54,305 nt of DNA, from positions 1-54,305 of the IMG/VR virus record IMGVR_UViG_3300035660_000014; one strand, given 5' to 3'. Below are positions 25,226 through 32,801 of this stretch, one piece after another. Source of the stretch: a virus. Positions within the stretch are counted from its first letter, which is position 1. Each line of letters begins with the position of its first letter. A program made the position numbers and the translations under genes. The notes under the pieces are model-generated. The model had not been told where the DNA came from and did no database searches. It saw only the letters and a list, made by a program, of their open reading frames with translations.

Positions 25226-25792
25226 TCAACCCTCAACGGGAGAGACCCCACCTACGTGAGCTTTCCCAACGTGGATCTTCAACCCCTGCTCGGATTTGTA
25301 CCTCCTCCCACACTGGGTACACGCAAACACCCCTGGAGTGACAACGTTTGTCGCCTCCTGTATCACACCACTGGGGGGTGGAGCGACCTCTTCCGACTTA
25401 ACCACGGAGACAGGTGGGGGTGTTGCAGGAGCGGGTGCCACTTTGTGGTACTCCGTGAGGTGCCTCTCCATGTGAACCCTACTCCCAGTCCGGAACAGGT
25501 CACACTTTTTGCAGAAGTAGATACCCGCTCGCCGTGTGTAGAGGTTGGTCTCCTCGTCCACAGGGAGAGTCTCTTGGAGCATCACCCTCGACTGGACAGG
25601 ACGAGGTGGGTAGGTGGGCAACGGGGGTGGACCACCCACAGGGACCTTTGTGAGCTGTCCCCGACCCACAAACCGAGAGTACCACGAGTCAGTACTCCAC
25701 TGTTTGGGTCCGAATGTGGTGGTAACACCACCCTTGCTCGGGATCACAACAGGGAACGGGTTCAGGTTTATGTACTGGTATTGGATACTCAT
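25226..25792 (-). CDS. Head-associated protein with two C2H2-type zinc fingers
   Basis: In this 188-residue protein, residues 1-75 are Pro-rich and beta-like (NPFPVVIPSKGGVTTTFGPK). Finger 1 near residue 93 is F-C-K-K-C-D-L-F ... H-M-E-R-H-L-T-E-Y-H. Finger 2 near residue 155 is F-A-C-T-Q-C-G-R-R-Y-K-S-E-Q-G-L-K-I-H-V-G-K-A-H. Both have the C-x2-C-x12-H-x3-5-H spacing of classical C2H2 fingers, joined by a Pro/Ala linker. It follows the capsid gene and terminator and has an AAAGGAGAGGAGAG site. It may be a capsid decoration or DNA-binding head protein. The role is unproven, but the motif is clear. Confidence 0.6.
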   Translation of the reverse strand: MSIQYQYINLNPFPVVIPSKGGVTTTFGPKQWSTDSWYSRFVGRGQLTKVPVGGPPPLPTYPPRPVQSRVMLQETLPVDEETNLYTRRAGIYFCKKCDLFRTGSRVHMERHLTEYHKVAPAPATPPPVSVVKSEEVAPPPSGVIQEATNVVTPGVFACTQCGRRYKSEQGLKIHVGKAHVGGVSPVEG

Positions 25793-25810
25793 CTCTCCTC
25801 TCCTTTACCC

Positions 25811-25848
25811 AAAAGTGGGCTACCCGAGGGGGTACGGGTAGCCCACTT
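25811..25848 (-). terminator. Rho-independent terminator after the major capsid gene
   Basis: A perfect 13-base-pair stem, AAGTGGGCTACCC at 25813-25825 with GGGTAGCCCACTT at 25836-25848, has a ten-base loop and is followed on the minus strand by TTTT at 25814-25811. It sits ~50 bases after the capsid protein stop and before the zinc-finger gene. It likely terminates or attenuates the abundant capsid transcript, with partial read-through into the neck genes since no strong promoter is evident downstream. Confidence 0.8.
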
Positions 25849-25897
25849 ACCGGACGCAGAGGATCACCATGCACCACACAACTCCAGACCCTTCAGG

Positions 25898-27358
25898 TCA
25901 GGGGCCGAAAGCTCCCCCGGTCTGGGTCACGGTGCCAGTGCAGTACATGTTGGCGTTGACGACCTTGAGACCCGTCCTCTGCATCATCCCCTTCCTGGAG
26001 ATCATGTCGTCGAGGACGATGGTGGGGGTGACGTAGAGGGCGAGGTACGGTGCATAGATGTACCCCGTGTCGAGGAACGACGACCCCTTGAACCCCATCA
26101 GGAACGTGTTCCTCGCCATCGCGGGATCCTTGAACACGGCGAGGTCACCGAGTTCGCCGATCCTCCGGATGCCGACCACACTCGCTGCCGCACCCGCACC
26201 CGCGGATTTGAACTTGCTGAGGGTCTCGATGATGTCGCACACACCGATGCCCGCGACGACCCACGTCGCACTCCGCCGTTGCGTGGCCTGGAAGATGAGG
26301 TTCGACCCCTGGACGAACGCGTCGTAGAGGGACTCCTTATGCCAGATCCACGGAACGTTCACGGGAGGTGTCCTGTCCCACGTCACCGTACCCGCACCAG
26401 CGATCTGCTGGATGTGACGAACGATCTGGTAGTTGACCTCCTTCTGGATCTCGTTCGCCATAAAGGCGGTCACCTCGACCTCGGCGTTGATTCCGTGATA
26501 GGCCTCGAAGTCCTGCTGCGCCTCGATGGACCACCTCGCACGGAGCTTCCTGGGTCTCGCCGTGACGGGACTCGAGGTCAACAGGAGGTCGACTTCGGGG
26601 ATGTCGGTGTTCGCCTCCATGTTGTACTCGTACGAACAGGTGATCGCCGCACCAGCAGCGGGAGCGTTGGCGAACGTGCCGTTATACACACCGTTGGCGT
26701 AGTTGATCGTGTTCACGCCACCGGGGTTGACGTTGCCGACCAGCGCACCGTTCCCGTTGTCGACCACCTCCTGCGTCCCGTCGGTGAACTTCACCGTTCC
26801 CGCACGGACCGGGATGTGAGCGAGCGCACCGGTGCTACCGGCGGTCACACCGTCACCAGTGCCAACCGCCTCCTCCTCCACCACCTCGTCGGTGTAGTGG
26901 GTGTCGGCGGGGGCACCTGCACGGACGTCAAACATCCGCGAACCACGAGCGATCCGTCCCTTCTGGGTCCCATAGAGGACATCCAGATAGAAGACCAACC
27001 CTGTGGGTGCTGTGAGGGGTTGGACGGTGACCAACTCGTTTGCCACCAAGTTGGCGAACACCGCACGGATGAGAGGGAAGACGAACTTCTCGAACGACCC
27101 CACGTGGACCAACCTGGTGGTCTCGTCGAGACCCCGCAACCACTTCATCGAGTTCTCGAGGAGGATAGCGAGAGTCGCCCTAAGGTGTTCCTTGTCCTCA
27201 GGGATACCCTTCAGGAAGTCCACAGTCTTGTGCCGGGAGAACCCACGGATTGCGGAACCCGGCATGCTGCTCCACCTCTCCGCGAGTCGGACACCTATGG
27301 CGCGTGATTCCTCGAGGAGCGCCAAGTGGTCTCCCACGAGTTTGGGTTGCTGTTCCAT
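25898..27358 (-). CDS. Major capsid protein (T4 gp23-like) with inserted beta module
   Basis: This 486-residue protein has an N-terminal ~68-residue propeptide-like helical region (MEQQPKLVGDHLALLEESRA) with candidate hydrophobic-x-Glu cleavage sites (LAE at 25-27, IPE at 52-54, LLE at 66-68). Then FPLIRAVFANLVANELVTVQ and PLTAPTGLVFYLDVLYG match the T4 gp23 signature V-Q-P-M-x-x-P-T-G-x-x-F. The HK97 core continues through KLRARWSIEAQQDFEAYHG, EIQKEVNYQIVRHI and a C-terminal MGFKGSSFLDTGYIYAPYLA with TIVLDDMI. An insertion near residues ~185-250 is related to baseplate J modules. The strong AAGGAG site and following terminator fit very high expression. Confidence 0.92.
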   Translation of the reverse strand: MEQQPKLVGDHLALLEESRAIGVRLAERWSSMPGSAIRGFSRHKTVDFLKGIPEDKEHLRATLAILLENSMKWLRGLDETTRLVHVGSFEKFVFPLIRAVFANLVANELVTVQPLTAPTGLVFYLDVLYGTQKGRIARGSRMFDVRAGAPADTHYTDEVVEEEAVGTGDGVTAGSTGALAHIPVRAGTVKFTDGTQEVVDNGNGALVGNVNPGGVNTINYANGVYNGTFANAPAAGAAITCSYEYNMEANTDIPEVDLLLTSSPVTARPRKLRARWSIEAQQDFEAYHGINAEVEVTAFMANEIQKEVNYQIVRHIQQIAGAGTVTWDRTPPVNVPWIWHKESLYDAFVQGSNLIFQATQRRSATWVVAGIGVCDIIETLSKFKSAGAGAAASVVGIRRIGELGDLAVFKDPAMARNTFLMGFKGSSFLDTGYIYAPYLALYVTPTIVLDDMISRKGMMQRTGLKVVNANMYCTGTVTQTGGAFGP

Positions 27359-27420
27359 CTTGCAACTCCTTCACTGGACCAATTACACAACTTGCACCCA
27401 ACCAACCGTCACACGGGAGG

Positions 27421-28776
27421 TCAAAAGCCTCTCTGGAACAACCTCTCGATTAGGGTGGTGCCACCCTTGCCCTTGTCCACTGAGACGTCCACTCCTCTCA
27501 CCCCTTCCGCGGGATCCACCAGCCTTGTCGCCGGTACCGCGGGTGGAGTGGTGGGTTGTCTCGACTCCCGAACGGTGGTCTTCGCGCCCCTGGTGCTGGG
27601 TCCCTTCAGTGGGAGACCCTTACACCTAAGGCGTAGTTCCTCGGTGATTTCCTTCAGTGCACCGTAACGGCGCTCACGAAGGAGTCTCAACCTCTTCTCC
27701 TCCCTTGCCCTCGTGAGGAGACTGTCCGCAAGCATGGTCGTCGCAGTTAGTCGCTTCTCGAGGACCTTCCTCTGACGGACCCTCTGGAGGAGTTCTTCGG
27801 CAATCGCCGTGGTTACGTTGAGTCGTTTCCTGAGGTCACCCTCTCGGGGAGGACCCATGGGGTGTGCCCTCGCGACAGCCAACTCGGATGCCAACGACTC
27901 AACCAGGTCAACCACTTGCTTGTCCATCGCTATCGCTCCGCGTTTGGGGTTCGGTGGGGACACCTTGTTAGGTACCAACCCACGCAGGTTCCGTTCCCTC
28001 AACACTTTTACCACCTTCTTGGAGGACTCCAGGAGTCTTTCCTTATAGAGGTTGGGCGAACTACCGAGTGCCCTCGAGGTGGACGCTAGGTGGCTACCCA
28101 GTTCGACCAGCGCTAGAGTGTCCACACCCGAGAGGTCACCACCCACCCTCTCGACCAACTCCTTCGCACGATTGAGGAGCGACGTGTGGGTGGACTTCTC
28201 GGACACAACAGGTGTGGGGTATGCGTAGTCGACAGAGGGTTGGTAGACACAATCCCAGGTGTCACAGTCGTAGTTGTCCTCCACGATATCTACGTCACCT
28301 TCCTTGTGAGTGTCCCCTCTACCCCTAGACGAGATACCAATAGGAACTCCACACGCGTGGAGTTCCTGGAGGATCTTCCCCCTCGGCGTGTCCAACACCA
28401 TATACTCACCCAGCACATACTTCCCCGCGGGAACACCGTACTCGTTCCCCTCCTCGAGGAACTCCATCCACGCCTTCTCCACCAAGTGGGAGACCCTCTC
28501 GAGGTGGGTGATACCCGTATCGGGGTGCTCGAGTTCGCCTAGCGCGAGTCTCGCTCGGACCCTCTTCTGGAGTGGCGAGTCGGGTGAGAGGTTCCTATTC
28601 CACACACTCTCGGGGTAGACTCGGTTGTTGGCGTTCTTGACCCCCACCATCTGGAACACACCCCGAGCGCGAAGTCTATCGCTCAAGGGTGGTTTAGCCC
28701 TCTCGATCACCACGTGGTGGGACACCAGCGGGTGGTCTCTCTCAACCAATTGCCGCGGTGAAGACGTGCTCGCCAT
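27421..28776 (-). CDS. Prohead protease (gp21-like) fused to a scaffold/core region
   Basis: In this 451-residue protein, residues ~20-215 show the gp21-type serine protease: V-x-N-A-N-N-R-V-Y-P, G-E-L-E-H-P-D (His84), and V-P-I-G-I-S-S-R-G-R-G (catalytic Ser at 149/150). Residues ~290-395 are highly charged and helical (EELLQRVRQRKVLEKRLTAT), as in prohead core/scaffolding proteins. Protease and scaffold thus appear joined in one chain, and self-cleavage would release them. The protease should mature the capsid protein and any internal proteins by cutting after hydrophobic-x-Glu. It lies directly upstream of the capsid gene. Confidence 0.82.
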   Translation of the reverse strand: MASTSSPRQLVERDHPLVSHHVVIERAKPPLSDRLRARGVFQMVGVKNANNRVYPESVWNRNLSPDSPLQKRVRARLALGELEHPDTGITHLERVSHLVEKAWMEFLEEGNEYGVPAGKYVLGEYMVLDTPRGKILQELHACGVPIGISSRGRGDTHKEGDVDIVEDNYDCDTWDCVYQPSVDYAYPTPVVSEKSTHTSLLNRAKELVERVGGDLSGVDTLALVELGSHLASTSRALGSSPNLYKERLLESSKKVVKVLRERNLRGLVPNKVSPPNPKRGAIAMDKQVVDLVESLASELAVARAHPMGPPREGDLRKRLNVTTAIAEELLQRVRQRKVLEKRLTATTMLADSLLTRAREEKRLRLLRERRYGALKEITEELRLRCKGLPLKGPSTRGAKTTVRESRQPTTPPAVPATRLVDPAEGVRGVDVSVDKGKGGTTLIERLFQRGF

Positions 28777-29041
28777 GACCGTACCTCTCGTCCACGTGAG
28801 TTTTGGGAACCACCCTGATAACCCACTCCACTGTTCCCACCCACAACGCGAACCTGTTCCAGAGCAGGTTCAACAGGTGGTCCACAACGGGGCACCCCAA
28901 CTGGGTTAGGTACAACCCCAACAGTTGGTAGTCCAACAGGTAACTGTCACCCCATGGAACCCTTGCCAACACAACGTCCTGACCTGGTTCTCTCGTCAGG
29001 ACAAGTTCCTCAGGGCGGGGTTCAGTTGGAGGAAGAATCAA
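28742..29041 (-). CDS. Small hypothetical protein upstream of the prohead protease
   Basis: Ninety-nine residues from TTG (AGGAG nine bases upstream), with the start overlapping the previous stop. The protein begins MILPPTEPRPEELVLTREPG, then YLLDYQLLGLYLTQLGCPVV and WNRFALWVGTVEWVIRVVPK. Trp-rich beta strands dominate the second half. No family is recognised. The gene is overlapped by the start of the protease gene by 35 bases, so both frames are used there. The operon context implies a head-morphogenesis role. Confidence 0.5.
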   Translation of the reverse strand: MILPPTEPRPEELVLTREPGQDVVLARVPWGDSYLLDYQLLGLYLTQLGCPVVDHLLNLLWNRFALWVGTVEWVIRVVPKTHVDERYGHGEHVFTAAIG

Positions 29042-29418
29042 TATAACCCCGCTCCTTGGGGTCCCCGTGGGGGAAACTGCGACAACACCACGAGAACACC
29101 CTCCTCCACCCCAGGATTCACGGTAACCTGGAGGTACCTTCTGCGCGTTTCAAACAGGATCGCTTCCTGGCCGAGACCCGTTATCCTCTTCGTCAAGAGA
29201 CCCCCACTCGCAGTGTCACTGAACAACAGAACCGACCAAGTCACCCCATCGTCACTGTCTTGGAGGGAGAGGTCGATGGGGGTAGCGGAGAGGTTGTGTG
29301 CGTGCAAACTCATCCCACCGAAGTGGGTAACGGGGAGTTCGCCCCCGTCTACCACGTACAACCCTGTGGGTCCAACCACAAACCTCGACCTCTCAACTAC
29401 GACTTCGGGTTCGGACAT
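29038..29418 (-). CDS. Beta-sandwich protein, possible decoration or structural protein
   Basis: This 126-residue, all-beta protein has V-V-V-E-R-S-R-F-V-V-G-P-T-G, LSATPIDLSLQDSDDGVTW and RRYLQVTVNPGVEEGVLVVL. It resembles the 116-residue protein at 42733-43083 (N-L-T-P-N-T-L-T-L-I-I-Q-E-S-L-D-G-A-A-W), so the two are likely paralogues. Small Ig-like proteins of this type decorate capsids or tails. Position among head genes favours a head role, but nothing decides it. Confidence 0.45.
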   Translation of the reverse strand: MSEPEVVVERSRFVVGPTGLYVVDGGELPVTHFGGMSLHAHNLSATPIDLSLQDSDDGVTWSVLLFSDTASGGLLTKRITGLGQEAILFETRRRYLQVTVNPGVEEGVLVVLSQFPPRGPQGAGLY

Positions 29419-29959
29419 TGGGTCGCACCCTTCCTAGGGTACCCATCAGGTGTTGGATCACCCTCCGAGGGGGAACACCACGGAGTGCCTCAGTTATCGC
29501 CTCTTCCGCACGCGCACGAACCGTCTTCACACTCATCAAGACCTGCCCTTCGCCACAGAAAGGACAGGTCCTCCGGAACGTGTCCACCCACTCCCCCTTA
29601 CACACACCACACGTGAGGACCTTCGGGCGGGTTACGGGTACACGTCTGGTACTCTCACCACCACCCGCAACAGGTGCCGCACCAACAGGTTCCTCCTCGG
29701 GTGGGAGTTCCTCTTCAGGTGGTTCACCCCCTCCGGAGGGTTCCTCTTCAGGGGGAGGACCCTCATCAGGGGGTTCCGTGGGTGGTTCTTCCTCAGGAGA
29801 CACGTCCCCAGGAAGGCGCCGAAGTGTGGCTGTGAGAGTGAATTCCGCACCACAAACGGGGCACACCAGGAGAGCACCCTCAGTGAGGACCAACATGCGA
29901 ACCTTCGAGAGGTCCACCTGACGGTCGCACTCGGGACACTTTACCGTGTGTCTGCTCAC
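29393..29959 (-). CDS. Double zinc-ribbon protein with Pro/Glu linker
   Basis: This 188-residue protein starts at GTG with an AGGCGGG site. An N-terminal ribbon (CPECDRQVDL, then CPVCGAEFTL) is followed by ~50 residues of Pro-Glu-Gly repeats (P-P-E-E-E type) and a second ribbon (C-G-V-C-K-G-E-W ... C-P-F-C-G-E-G), ending in a basic Arg-rich tail (RVRPNVRTRSRS). The flexible acidic linker suggests a tether between two metal-binding modules. Function is unknown. Zinc ribbons recur in at least ten proteins of this window. Confidence 0.5.
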   Translation of the reverse strand: MSRHTVKCPECDRQVDLSKVRMLVLTEGALLVCPVCGAEFTLTATLRRLPGDVSPEEEPPTEPPDEGPPPEEEPSGGGEPPEEELPPEEEPVGAAPVAGGGESTRRVPVTRPKVLTCGVCKGEWVDTFRRTCPFCGEGQVLMSVKTVRARAEEAITEALRGVPPRRVIQHLMGTLGRVRPNVRTRSRS

Positions 29960-29960
29960 C

Positions 29961-30350
29961 TTACCCGCCTCTCGCCTTTGTGCTCACGTCCACGTTTCCT
30001 GAGAGGGTAACGTTGACGGAGACACCACCCTTCAGATGGGGTTCGTCCGTACTGGGTTTCGATTGGCGAACCTTGAGACACCACTTCGCACCCTCCTCGT
30101 CGGACTCGCTGAGAGAGACCTCCTTATCCGCTCCCATGAGGGAGGTCTTCAACTCGTCGAGGGTCTCCTTAGGTGCGCTCTCACTGAAGTACACAAACAC
30201 CTCGCCCGACCCGTAGTCCGCTTTGCTCCCGATATAGTAGTCACTCAACCTCAGGACACTCAACTTCCTGACCACGTCGTCGAGGACAAGTCCGGGAGGA
30301 ACTACAGTCGTGGGACCACTCGGAGCCTCAACCACTTGCACGTCCTCCAT
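29961..30350 (-). CDS. Hypothetical protein, ferredoxin-like candidate
   Basis: This 129-residue protein has a centre (LSDYYIGSKADYGSGEVFVY, then E-T-L-D-E-L-K-T-S-L-M) with a beta-alpha-beta rhythm like the small modules repeated in the giant cassette proteins at 47927-54305. The C-terminus is beta-rich (VSVNVTLSGNVDVSTK). The ATG lacks a clear ribosome binding site, so initiation may depend on coupling to the upstream gene. No family is recognised. Confidence 0.4.
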   Translation of the reverse strand: MEDVQVVEAPSGPTTVVPPGLVLDDVVRKLSVLRLSDYYIGSKADYGSGEVFVYFSESAPKETLDELKTSLMGADKEVSLSESDEEGAKWCLKVRQSKPSTDEPHLKGGVSVNVTLSGNVDVSTKARGG

Positions 30351-30365
30351 GGGTGGTTCGATGGA

Positions 30366-30836
30366 TTATACTCCACCCTTTAGGTGGACCACTGGGTTTG
30401 TGATGCACTTGAGAAACAAGTCCGCGTCACGACGGGACGTGACGCCGAACAGGGAGACATCGCCAACAGGTGAGGGTGTGTAGACCGCGACGAACAACCG
30501 TCTAGGACAGGCAAGGTTCCTGTCGTACCGTGGGATGACACTTATGGTCAACCCTCCCCCATCCGCGTCCCTCACCGACTCCACAACCTGGTTGTACCTA
30601 CCCAGGTACTCACCCAACACCTTTCCGATGTGGGTGCAGAATGGGGTGTGGTTGGGGAGATAACCCAACTCGGAGAGGTACTCACCAACATTTGCCTCCT
30701 TAAGACCAGGCAGTTGACCTGCAACCATATTCACCCTTCTCTCAACCACCAACTGTGCGGTTGAGAGTGCACCGTCGGGGGAGAACCAGCAACTAAGACT
30801 GTCCCCGTTAACCCTGTACGCGTTGACTCTTCGCAT
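30366..30836 (-). CDS. Hypothetical protein in head-gene operon
   Basis: About 156 residues from ATG 30836, overlapping the glycosyltransferase stop by one base. It begins MRRVNAYRVNGDSLSCWFSP and contains LSTAQLVVERRVNMVAGQLP and YDRNLACPRRLFVAVYTPSP. No domain is recognised. It sits at the junction between the glycan module and the head genes. The tight start-stop overlap shows it belongs to the same transcript. Confidence 0.4.
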   Translation of the reverse strand: MRRVNAYRVNGDSLSCWFSPDGALSTAQLVVERRVNMVAGQLPGLKEANVGEYLSELGYLPNHTPFCTHIGKVLGEYLGRYNQVVESVRDADGGGLTISVIPRYDRNLACPRRLFVAVYTPSPVGDVSLFGVTSRRDADLFLKCITNPVVHLKGGV

Positions 30837-31660
30837 CACTCGAGTGGTTCCCTACCACGTAGGTTCCTGTAAAAGTTCCTCACCCTCTTCTCGACCGCCG
30901 GATCTTTGACCTCCGGACGGATCTTTGTGGGGTGGAATGCCACAACATCCTTCTCCGCGAACGAGAGAGGATCACCACCCAACCTCCACCTAAAGTGGAA
31001 CTTATCCGAGAGAGGAACCACCTCGAGACCACACACCCTCGTGTAGAGTGTTATAAGGTGGTCGTCTGCGATGGTGGTGAACACCTTCGGGGTAGACCAA
31101 GGTGGCGAGAACATTCCCCTCCTTTTCATCTCCGACAGACACGACTGAGTCAAGAGGAACCCACCACCCTGGACACCCTCACCAGGTTGGTACGTTCTCG
31201 GGATCCCTCCAACATATGCCGCAACCTTGTCTCTCTCAGTGGTGAAGATGGTCCGCCAGTGCAGGTTGTCAGCATTGTAGTAACCAACCAACCCGACCTC
31301 GGGAGAGACTACGTAGTCCAACACCTCGAGGTCAACCCCAGGTTTGATGAACAGCGTGTCGTAGTCGCAACTCATGAAGTGGCCAAAGGACATCCTCTCG
31401 GAGAACCACGTGATGGAACACAGAAGGAGTTCCATCAACCCCGCACCCCACCCACACCTATGAGGGGATAGGAACACAGATTCCTCACCAAGGAGACCAC
31501 TCACCACCTTCGCGAGTTTGGTGTTTCCTCCGTCAACCGCGCAGACTACCTTAGTGGTCCCCCTCCCCGTGAACTGCAGGATCGAATCCAGTGTGTCCAA
31601 CACGAGCGCGGGATACGCGTGACACCTAACACAGACCAACAAGTCGTAGTACCCGCTCAT
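30836..31660 (-). CDS. Glycosyltransferase, GT-A-like
   Basis: This 274-residue protein begins MSGYYDLLVCVRCHAYPALV and reads as a Rossmann-like GT-A enzyme. It has VVCAVDGGNTKLAKVV, a metal-binding D-Y-D-T-L-F near residue 103 in place of the usual DxD, GGGFLLTQSCLSEMKRRG, and T-T-I-A-D-D-H-L-I in the acceptor region. A role in adding sugar to a glycan, virion protein or modified base is inferred from the surrounding sugar genes. The ATG follows GAGGGTGG. Confidence 0.6.
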   Translation of the reverse strand: MSGYYDLLVCVRCHAYPALVLDTLDSILQFTGRGTTKVVCAVDGGNTKLAKVVSGLLGEESVFLSPHRCGWGAGLMELLLCSITWFSERMSFGHFMSCDYDTLFIKPGVDLEVLDYVVSPEVGLVGYYNADNLHWRTIFTTERDKVAAYVGGIPRTYQPGEGVQGGGFLLTQSCLSEMKRRGMFSPPWSTPKVFTTIADDHLITLYTRVCGLEVVPLSDKFHFRWRLGGDPLSFAEKDVVAFHPTKIRPEVKDPAVEKRVRNFYRNLRGREPLE

Positions 31661-31668
31661 ACCACCCT

Positions 31669-32775
31669 CTATCCGCGCTCACTACCCAGGTTGGATTCGT
31701 AAAGGGTGCGAGCAATCCGTTGGGCAGCCTTCCCATCCCACAACTCGGGGATCCGACCAACGCGCCACCCCCCTTGGAGAATAGCGTCATGCGCGGTCAT
31801 GATCGCCCTTGGGTCACAACCCACAAGTTGGTTAGTACCCACCTCGACGGTAATCGGTCGCTCAGTGTTGGTACGTAGTGTTGCACAAGGTACACCCAAA
31901 ATGGTCGTCTCTTCTTGGACGCCCCCGGAGTCGGTGAACACCCCAAGGCTATGGGCCATCAGTTTGAGGAAGTCCAGATACCCGAGTGGGTCGATAAGTT
32001 GCACACCAACCAACTGGCGTGAGAGACCGAACCGCGCCAGATTTATGCGTGTCCGTGGGTGGATGGGGAAGACCACGGGTGTCCTCTCCGCGATCTGCCC
32101 AAAAGTGGTGAGGAGTTTCGAAAGCACCTGAGGATTGTCCACGTTAGATGGTCGGTGCAACGTTACCAAAATGTAGGCGCGATCTGTAACCCCCAGTCGG
32201 TCGAGGATACAGCTAGATTCCGCCCGTTCACGACACCGCAAGAGTGTGTCAACCATGACGTTGCCGACAAAGAAGATCCTCTCGTCCGCGACACCCTCGA
32301 CCCGAAGGTTCCTCCGGCCACTCGGTTCGCTAACGAACAAAAAGTCACTAAGAACGTCAGTAAGTAGGCGGTTGATCTCCTCAGGCATCGACCGATCAAA
32401 GCTACGCAGACCCGCCTCCACGTGAATCACCTTAACGCCCACCCTAGCTGCTGTTAAAGCACCAGCAACGGTGCTGTTAACGTCCCCAACCACAAGCACA
32501 GCTTGAGGGCACAGTTTAAGGATTACTGGCTCCAACAGTTTCATGATCTCCGCCGTCTGCGATGTGCACGACCCAGCACTTACCCCTAAGTTGATGTCTG
32601 GTTGTGGGATACCCAGTTCGTCGAAGAACAACCCGCTCATGTTGTGGTTGAGGTGTTGCCCGGTGTGAACCAGGATAGCCTCGATCTCCGGGAACTCCTT
32701 GTAGGCCGCCATAAGGGGTGCGACCTTCATGAAGTTCGGGCGTACACCGCAAATGTTGATGATCCGGATCGTCAC
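31669..32775 (-). CDS. wecB: UDP-N-acetylglucosamine 2-epimerase (non-hydrolysing)
   Basis: About 368 residues from GTG at 32775, chosen for the AGGAG just upstream and because the family starts with V-T-I-R-I-I-N-I-C-G-V-R-P. Key motifs are G-V-R-P-N-F-M-K, H-T-G-Q-H, V-V-G-D-V-N-S-T, VIHVEAGLRSFDRSMPEE and N-R, T-D-S-G-G-V-Q-E-E and N-T-E-R-P-I-T. It interconverts UDP-GlcNAc and UDP-ManNAc (or the diacetamido uronate forms in the WbpI subgroup). With the broken WlbA-like dehydrogenase it suggests a ManNAc-type sugar pathway. Full length with no missing motif. Confidence 0.9.
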   Translation of the reverse strand: MTIRIINICGVRPNFMKVAPLMAAYKEFPEIEAILVHTGQHLNHNMSGLFFDELGIPQPDINLGVSAGSCTSQTAEIMKLLEPVILKLCPQAVLVVGDVNSTVAGALTAARVGVKVIHVEAGLRSFDRSMPEEINRLLTDVLSDFLFVSEPSGRRNLRVEGVADERIFFVGNVMVDTLLRCRERAESSCILDRLGVTDRAYILVTLHRPSNVDNPQVLSKLLTTFGQIAERTPVVFPIHPRTRINLARFGLSRQLVGVQLIDPLGYLDFLKLMAHSLGVFTDSGGVQEETTILGVPCATLRTNTERPITVEVGTNQLVGCDPRAIMTAHDAILQGGWRVGRIPELWDGKAAQRIARTLYESNLGSERG

Positions 32776-32801
32776 ATACTCTCCTAACCGAGGGTGTGTG
32801 G

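Noticed and set aside
25103-27307. Plus-strand open frame of 734 codons opposite the capsid and zinc-finger genes
   Set aside because: Composition is His/Arg/Asp-rich nonsense, and the minus strand holds the clear gp23-like capsid protein with its own start and terminator.
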